Shown here in pieces: positions 4,583 through 5,191 of a stretch of DNA of 5,191 bases (the stretch's first letter is position 1; each line of letters begins with the position of its first letter). This DNA comes from an uncultured Collinsella sp. GTDB lineage: Bacteria; Actinomycetota; Coriobacteriia; Coriobacteriales; Coriobacteriaceae. Location of the stretch: NCBI GenBank assembly GCA_902463875.1, contig CABQHR010000135.1, forward strand, positions 1 through 5,191. The letters are read 5' to 3'. Under the pieces are notes generated by a model. That model saw only the letters and a list, made by a program, of their open reading frames with translations. It made no database searches and was not told where the DNA came from. A program made the position numbers and the translations under genes.

Positions 4583-5191
4583 CTAGCAGGCGGCCATGAT
4601 GGGGGCAGCGACCTGCTTCTTACGGGAGAGGACGCCCGGCATCCAGACGCCGTCGTGCTCGTCGGCAATGCCCAAGCCCTTCTGAGCAGCCTCGGTCTCG
4701 CCCTCGAGCAGGACCTGCGAGCCCTCCTCCATGATGTCGGTGATGCACAGGACGATGCCATCGGCACCCTTCTCGGCGGCGTAGGCGCGCATTGCCTCAC
4801 GGATCTCGTCGATCATGCCGAGAGCGCGGCTCTTGTCGACAGTCTCGTACTGGCCGATGAGCAGCTTCTTGCCAGCGGGCTCGAACATCTTGATGTCATT
4901 GCCGACCATCTCGGCTGCGGTGAAGGAGCCGGACGGACGGGTGAGGAAGACCTCCATGCCAAACTTGACCGGGTCGACGCCCACCTGCTCGCCGAGCTTG
5001 GCGGCGACGGCGCGGTCGACATCGGTGGTGGTGGGGCTCTTGAGCATGAGCGTATCGGTCATCATGGCCGAGAGCAGCAGCTTGGCCTGGACGTCGGAGA
5101 GCCCAACGCCGAGCACGCCGGCGAGCTTGGTGACGATGGTGCAGCTGGAGCCCCAGGGCAGGCAGATGTAGTGCAGCGGGCCGGCGGTCTC
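4583..5191 (-). CDS. ppaC: Manganese-dependent (family II, DHH/DHHA2) inorganic pyrophosphatase, 5' end cut by window edge
   Basis: Cytoplasmic enzyme that hydrolyses pyrophosphate to phosphate and so drives biosynthetic reactions forward. 202 C-terminal residues are visible. The frame stays open to the right edge, so the GTG at 5116 is an internal codon. Visible position 46 is the Asp of MTDTLMLKSPTTTD (44-57), matching the metal-binding Asp of the family's SDTLLFKSP motif. ETAGPLHY at the edge corresponds to the segment shortly after the DHH-type motif. The DHHA2 domain follows, with FLTRPSGSF at about 80, and ends in PGVLSRKKQVAAP (185-197), the conserved substrate-binding SRKKQ. Family members without extra domains have about 305-310 residues, so roughly 110 are missing. 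A CBS-domain insert upstream, as in some clostridial enzymes, cannot be excluded. The last residue is Cys. Confidence 0.92.
   Translation of the reverse strand, partial: ETAGPLHYICLPWGSSCTIVTKLAGVLGVGLSDVQAKLLLSAMMTDTLMLKSPTTTDVDRAVAAKLGEQVGVDPVKFGMEVFLTRPSGSFTAAEMVGNDIKMFEPAGKKLLIGQYETVDKSRALGMIDEIREAMRAYAAEKGADGIVLCITDIMEEGSQVLLEGETEAAQKGLGIADEHDGVWMPGVLSRKKQVAAPIMAAC

Noticed and set aside
3409..4599. Long plus-strand open frame of 396 codons opposite nhaA
   Set aside because: Antisense shadow of nhaA in GC-rich DNA; low-complexity composition and no domain.
5114..5116. GTG as a start codon for the pyrophosphatase
   Set aside because: The frame continues open to the window edge with family-conserved residues (ETAGPLHY...), so this codon is internal.

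Overview
The window looks like chromosomal DNA from a high-GC actinomycete. Coriobacteriia, and within it a Collinsella-like genome, is the best guess. That assignment rests on GC-rich codon use, strong AAGGAG-type ribosome binding sites, an aminotransferase of the type known from Corynebacterium, and the general gene style. It is inference, since no marker gene is present. There is no transposase, integrase, tRNA, rRNA or CRISPR array.

From left to right, four of the five protein genes on the left and centre, and the last one at the right edge, lie on the minus strand. A partial TatA/TatB-like twin-arginine translocase subunit (1-353, cut by the left edge) is preceded by a single STAS-domain anti-sigma-factor antagonist (507-821) and a PLP-dependent aspartate-type aminotransferase (873-2177). 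A short divergent region of about 150 bases separates the aminotransferase from a small plus-strand gene of unknown function (2328-2582), which ends directly in a terminator. Positions 2635-2955 carry no convincing protein gene. They hold an AT-rich stretch with several inverted repeats that ends in a very strong terminator hairpin (2829-2865). This stretch could encode a small RNA or be a dispersed intergenic repeat.

The right half holds a long NhaA Na+/H+ antiporter (2956-4314, minus). Upstream of it is the 3' two thirds of a manganese-dependent family II inorganic pyrophosphatase (4583-5191, minus, cut by the right edge), closed by its own strong terminator (4523-4562).

The most interesting part is the roughly 200-base leader of nhaA. 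It contains a second intrinsic terminator (4348-4383) only about 30 bases before the nhaA start codon. An upstream segment (4508-4517) is perfectly complementary, over 10 bases, to the 5' arm of that terminator, as expected of an antiterminator. Two further nested stems lie between them, and a small hairpin abuts the ribosome binding site. This is the architecture of a transcription-attenuating leader or riboswitch. Ion or pH control of the antiporter is a natural hypothesis, but the sequence alone cannot prove it. The NhaA protein keeps all the catalytic residues of the E. coli enzyme but has changes in the residues known as its pH sensor, plus an enlarged cytoplasmic segment.
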